This document shows positions 61,488-64,000 of a DNA stretch of 64,000 nt, piece by piece (the stretch's first letter is position 1; each line of letters begins with the position of its first letter). The stretch is taken from assembly GCA_963785745.1 (NCBI GenBank), contig CAWAWR010000006.1:227907-291906 (forward strand). Reading direction: 5' to 3'. Made by a program: the position numbers and the translations under genes. Under the pieces are notes generated by a model. The model had not been told where the DNA came from, made no database searches, and worked only from the letters and a program-made list of their open reading frames with translations. Source of the DNA: VAZQ01 sp963785745 (GTDB lineage: Bacteria > Pseudomonadota > Alphaproteobacteria > Rhizobiales > Xanthobacteraceae).

Positions 61488-61855
61488 CACAGCACCTCCG
61501 GCGCCAACGAAATGATCTTCATGTGGTTCTTCGCGCGCAGCTCGCGCGGAACCGGTCCGAAAATACGGGTGCCGACCGGCTCGGACTGAGCGTTGATCAG
61601 CACCGCGGCATTGCGGTCGAAGCGGATGATCGAGCCGTCGGCGCGCTTGATGTCCTTCGCCACCCGCACGATCACGGCCTTCATCACCTCGCCCTTCTTG
61701 ACGCGCCCGCGCGGGATCGCCTCCTTCACCGACACGACGATGACGTCGCCGATGGTGGCATACTTGCGCTTGGACCCGCCGAGCACCTTGATGCACATGA
61801 CGCGACGCGCGCCGGAATTGTCCGCCACGTCGAGGTTTGTCTGCATCTGAATCAT
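61487..61855 (-). CDS. rplN: 50S ribosomal protein uL14
   Basis: A 122-residue protein: MIQMQTNLDVADNSGARRVM, VLGGSKRKYATIGDVIVVSV, and FGPVPRELRAKNHMKIISLA, the complete L14 pattern. One-base overlap with rplX. Confidence 0.98.
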   Translation of the reverse strand: MIQMQTNLDVADNSGARRVMCIKVLGGSKRKYATIGDVIVVSVKEAIPRGRVKKGEVMKAVIVRVAKDIKRADGSIIRFDRNAAVLINAQSEPVGTRIFGPVPRELRAKNHMKIISLAPEVL

Positions 61856-61891
61856 GATGCTCTCCTCGTTCTCTTTCCGCGCGCGACGCGC

Positions 61892-62140
61892 TTAAACGAC
61901 CTTTTTCTTTTCGCCCCGGATCGCTTCCCAGCGCTTGAGCCGAGAGATCGGCCGCCGTTCTTCGATCCAGACCTGGTCACCCACGTGGTATTCGTTGGTC
62001 TCGTCGTGGGCGTAGTACTTCTTGGTGCGCCGCACCGTCTTCTTCATCACCGGATGGGTGTAGCGGCGCTCGACGCGCACGACGATGGTCTTGTCCTGCT
62101 TGTCGCTGACGACGACGCCTTGGAGCGTGCGCTTCGGCAT
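61892..62140 (-). CDS. rpsQ: 30S ribosomal protein uS17
   Basis: An 82-residue protein: MPKRTLQGVVVSDKQDKTIV, RRYTHPVMKKTVRRTKKYYA and GDQVWIEERRPISRLKRW. Start at ATG 62140, ten bases after the rpmC stop; the longer open frame to the right lies inside rpmC and is not used. Confidence 0.98.
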   Translation of the reverse strand: MPKRTLQGVVVSDKQDKTIVVRVERRYTHPVMKKTVRRTKKYYAHDETNEYHVGDQVWIEERRPISRLKRWEAIRGEKKKVV

Positions 62141-62150
62141 CTTTAAACCT

Positions 62151-62429
62151 CTACTTCGACTTCGCCTTCGGACGCGCAGCGCGCTTCCGAGGAGCTTTGG
62201 CTTTTGTTTCGGTCGCCGCGGCGCCGGTCGGCACCGTGCCGGAGCGCTTCTGCGCGGCGATGGTCTTGATCCGGGCAATGTCGCGGCGCACCGCGCGCAC
62301 GCGAGACGTATTCTCAAGCTGGCCGGTCGCCCGCTGGAAACGCAGGTTGAACCGCTCCTTCTTGAGCTTCAGGAACTCGTCGTCGAGCTGGTCGATGCTC
62401 ATCGCCCTGACATCAGCGGGTTTCATCAT
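62151..62429 (-). CDS. rpmC: 50S ribosomal protein uL29 with basic C-terminal tail
   Basis: A 92-residue uL29 (usual 60-70). Core helices RAMSIDQLDDEFLKLKKERF and TGQLENTSRVRAVRRDIARI; residues 66-92 form a Lys/Arg/Ala tail (TETKAKAPRKRAARPKAKSK). AGGAG precedes two ATG codons in a row; the second may be the true start. Confidence 0.96.
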   Translation of the reverse strand: MMKPADVRAMSIDQLDDEFLKLKKERFNLRFQRATGQLENTSRVRAVRRDIARIKTIAAQKRSGTVPTGAAATETKAKAPRKRAARPKAKSK

Positions 62430-62436
62430 TCAGCTC

Positions 62437-62850
62437 CTACTCGGCGATCCGCTCGACGAAGCGCGTCTTGATCGGCAGCTTGGCGGCAGCCAGATCGAGC
62501 GCCTCCTTGGCCACCGCGACCGTCACGCCGTCGATCTCGAAAATGATGCGGCCGGGCTTGATGCGGGTGACCCAGTATTCCGGCGCACCCTTGCCGGAGC
62601 CCATGCGCACTTCGAGCGGCTTCTTCGAGACCGGCACGTCCGGGAAAACGCGGATCCACACCCGCCCGGCGCGCTTCATATGACGCGTGAGCGCACGGCG
62701 CGCGGCCTCGAGCTGGCGCGCGGTCACGCGATCCGGCTCCAAGGCCTTGAGCCCGAACTGGCCGAAGGCAAGGCTGTGACCGGACGTGGCAATGCCCTTG
62801 ATCCGGCCCTTGTGCGCCTTGCGGAACTTGGTGCGCATCGGTTGCAGCAT
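62437..62850 (-). CDS. rplP: 50S ribosomal protein uL16
   Basis: A 137-residue protein: MLQPMRTKFRKAHKGRIKGI, FGQFGLKALEPDRVTARQLE and RVFPDVPVSKKPLEVRMGSG with GKGAPEYWV. Standard L16, seven bases before rpmC. Confidence 0.98.
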   Translation of the reverse strand: MLQPMRTKFRKAHKGRIKGIATSGHSLAFGQFGLKALEPDRVTARQLEAARRALTRHMKRAGRVWIRVFPDVPVSKKPLEVRMGSGKGAPEYWVTRIKPGRIIFEIDGVTVAVAKEALDLAAAKLPIKTRFVERIAE

Positions 62851-62887
62851 GGCTTACGCTCTTCTTTCCGAATCCCGTGCCAAAGTC

Positions 62888-63586
62888 TCAGGCGGCGTCG
62901 CGGCGCGGACGTCCCGCATCGCCTTCCGCCAGTTTCTTGTCCTGCGCCATCGGGTCGTGCTCCATGATCTCGCCCTTGAAGATCCAGACCTTGACGCCGC
63001 AGGTGCCGTAGGTGGTGAACGCGGTCGCGACGCCGTAGTCGACGTCGGCGCGCAGCGTGTGCAGCGGCACGCGACCTTCGCGGTACCACTCCATGCGCGC
63101 GATCTCGGCGCCGCCGAGCCGCCCGCTGCAGTTGATGCGGATGCCGCCGGCGCCGAGCCGGATCGCCGACTGCACCGCGCGCTTCATGGCGCGGCGGAAC
63201 GCGACGCGGCGCTCGAGCTGCTGCGCGATCGATTCGGCGACGAGCTGCGCATCGAGCTCGGGCTTGCGGATCTCGAGGATGTTGATGACGACGTCGGAAT
63301 CGGTGAGCGCGGCGACCTTCTTGCGCAGCTTCTCGATGTCGGCGCCCTTCTTGCCGATGACCACGCCCGGACGCGCCGAGTGGATGGTGACGCGGCACTT
63401 CTTGTGCGGCCGTTCGATCACGATCTTGGACACGGCCGCCTGCATGAGCTCCTTGGCGAGCTCTTCGCGGATCGCCATGTCCTCGTGCAACAGCTTGCCG
63501 TACTCGCCCTTGCCGGCGTACCAGCGCGAGTCCCAGGTGCGGTTGATGCCGAGCCGCAAGCCGACCGGATTGACCTTCTGACCCAT
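62888..63586 (-). CDS. rpsC: 30S ribosomal protein uS3
   Basis: A 232-residue protein: MGQKVNPVGLRLGINRTWDS, KH domain VTIHSARPGVVIGKKGADIE, and C-domain GAGGIRINCSGRLGGAEIAR with YGVATAFTTYGTCGVKVWIF. The tail ends in DAGRPRRDAA. 37 bases before rplP. Confidence 0.98.
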   Translation of the reverse strand: MGQKVNPVGLRLGINRTWDSRWYAGKGEYGKLLHEDMAIREELAKELMQAAVSKIVIERPHKKCRVTIHSARPGVVIGKKGADIEKLRKKVAALTDSDVVINILEIRKPELDAQLVAESIAQQLERRVAFRRAMKRAVQSAIRLGAGGIRINCSGRLGGAEIARMEWYREGRVPLHTLRADVDYGVATAFTTYGTCGVKVWIFKGEIMEHDPMAQDKKLAEGDAGRPRRDAA

Positions 63587-63595
63587 CGGGCTCTC

Positions 63596-63979
63596 CTACG
63601 ACGCCGCAGCTTCGACCTGACGCACGACGATCGTCAGGTTCGAAAACGGCTTGAAAATCCGTCCGACGCGGCCACGGCCGCGCGGTGTGGAACGCTTCAT
63701 CACGAGCGCCTTGCCGACAAACGCCTCAGCGACGACGAGATCATCGACGTCGAGGTCGTGATTGTTCTCGGCATTGGCGATCGCGGACTCCAGGCACTTG
63801 CGCACGTCGCGCGCGATGCGCTTACGCGAGAATTCGAGGTCGGCGAGCGCCATCGACACCTTCTTGCCGCGGATCAGGCCCGCGACCAGGTTGAGCTTCT
63901 GCGGGCTCACGCGCAGCATGCGCGCGACCGCCTTGGCCTCGGTATCGGATAGAGCGCGCTCGCGCTTTTTCTTGCTCAT
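63596..63979 (-). CDS. rplV: 50S ribosomal protein uL22
   Basis: A 127-residue protein: AVARMLRVSPQKLNLVAGLI, RGKKVSMALADLEFSRKRIA and the hairpin that lines the exit tunnel, MKRSTPRGRGRVGRIFKPFS. Nine bases before rpsC. Confidence 0.98.
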   Translation of the reverse strand: MSKKKRERALSDTEAKAVARMLRVSPQKLNLVAGLIRGKKVSMALADLEFSRKRIARDVRKCLESAIANAENNHDLDVDDLVVAEAFVGKALVMKRSTPRGRGRVGRIFKPFSNLTIVVRQVEAAAS

Positions 63980-63990
63980 CGCACCTTGCC

Positions 63991-64000
63991 TCAGCTCTCT
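63991..64000 (-). CDS. rpsS: Probable 3' end of rpsS (uS19), cut by window edge
   Basis: Only ten bases remain: a TGA stop at 63991-63993 and two codons before it, 11 bases from the rplV start. Assigned only because rpsS precedes rplV in this cluster in nearly all bacteria; the sequence itself is too short to identify. Confidence 0.4.

Noticed and set aside
62786..63952. A 388-codon + strand frame opposite rpsC and rplV
   Set aside because: It mirrors highly expressed ribosomal genes, has no ribosome binding site and no recognisable motif; a GC-rich antisense shadow.

Overview
The window looks like a chromosomal segment of a GC-rich alphaproteobacterium of the order Hyphomicrobiales (Bradyrhizobiaceae/Xanthobacteraceae-like). 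The evidence is the S10-spc-alpha ribosomal cluster, an ATP12-type F1-ATPase chaperone, an EcfG-type general-stress promoter, intergenic palindromes of a rhizobial kind, and many Bug/TctC-type binding proteins. No phage, insertion sequence or CRISPR array was seen. Family names come from motif reading only; nothing was searched.

Layout. 0.1-6.3 kb: an AapJ-like amino-acid binding protein, an L,D-transpeptidase, a flavodoxin-like oxidoreductase and a run of small exported or unknown proteins, with three copies of an ATAACCYATGTT motif, a good EcfG promoter at 6047-6071 and a tRNA-Arg(UCG). 6.5-23.8 kb: metabolic and transport genes, rich in orphan substrate-binding proteins (five Bug/TctC, one amino-acid type, one NitT/TauT type). 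They are interleaved with a Kelch protein, a class III alcohol dehydrogenase (formaldehyde/GSNO), a coupled cluster of small membrane protein, chemoreceptor and globin, a metallophosphoesterase, a TIM-barrel isomerase and a frameshifted EamA transporter. 23.9-31.1 kb: small proteins, a propionyl-CoA carboxylase beta subunit, a TPR/glycosyltransferase-like protein, a class D beta-lactamase and ATP12. 31.5-36.1 kb: a three-gene operon for an NAD(P)-linked 2-oxoacid:ferredoxin oxidoreductase (KorC-KorA-KorB type). 36.3-50.8 kb: MFS exporters, an FkbM methyltransferase, a tightly overlapping leftward run (htrA, rarA, small exported protein, MFS, rluA-type pseudouridine synthase, M20 peptidase, Bug protein), a membrane-spermidine-synthase fusion and a frameshifted TMEM43-family gene. 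50.9-64 kb: the leftward ribosomal cluster rplV-rpsC-rplP-rpmC-rpsQ-rplN-rplX-rplE-rpsN-rpsH-rplF-(orf65)-rplR-rpsE-rpmD-rplO-secY-secY2-adk-rpsM-rpsK-rpoA-rplQ, closed by a strong terminator.

The most unusual content is in the ribosomal cluster. A second, divergent SecY sits between secY and adk. It carries Glu where SecY has its key cytosolic Arg357 and lacks the usual C-terminal tail. A 65-codon gene of unknown function is translationally coupled between rplF and rplR. Several core proteins carry extra tails: adenylate kinase has about 107 Lys/Ala/Pro-rich residues, uL5 about 60 N-terminal residues, and RpoA about 40 N-terminal residues. A second candidate system is the chemoreceptor-globin operon lying next to a GSNO/formaldehyde dehydrogenase. 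Three genes show single frame breaks (near 5920, 22170 and 49445). They may be young pseudogenes or sequence errors.
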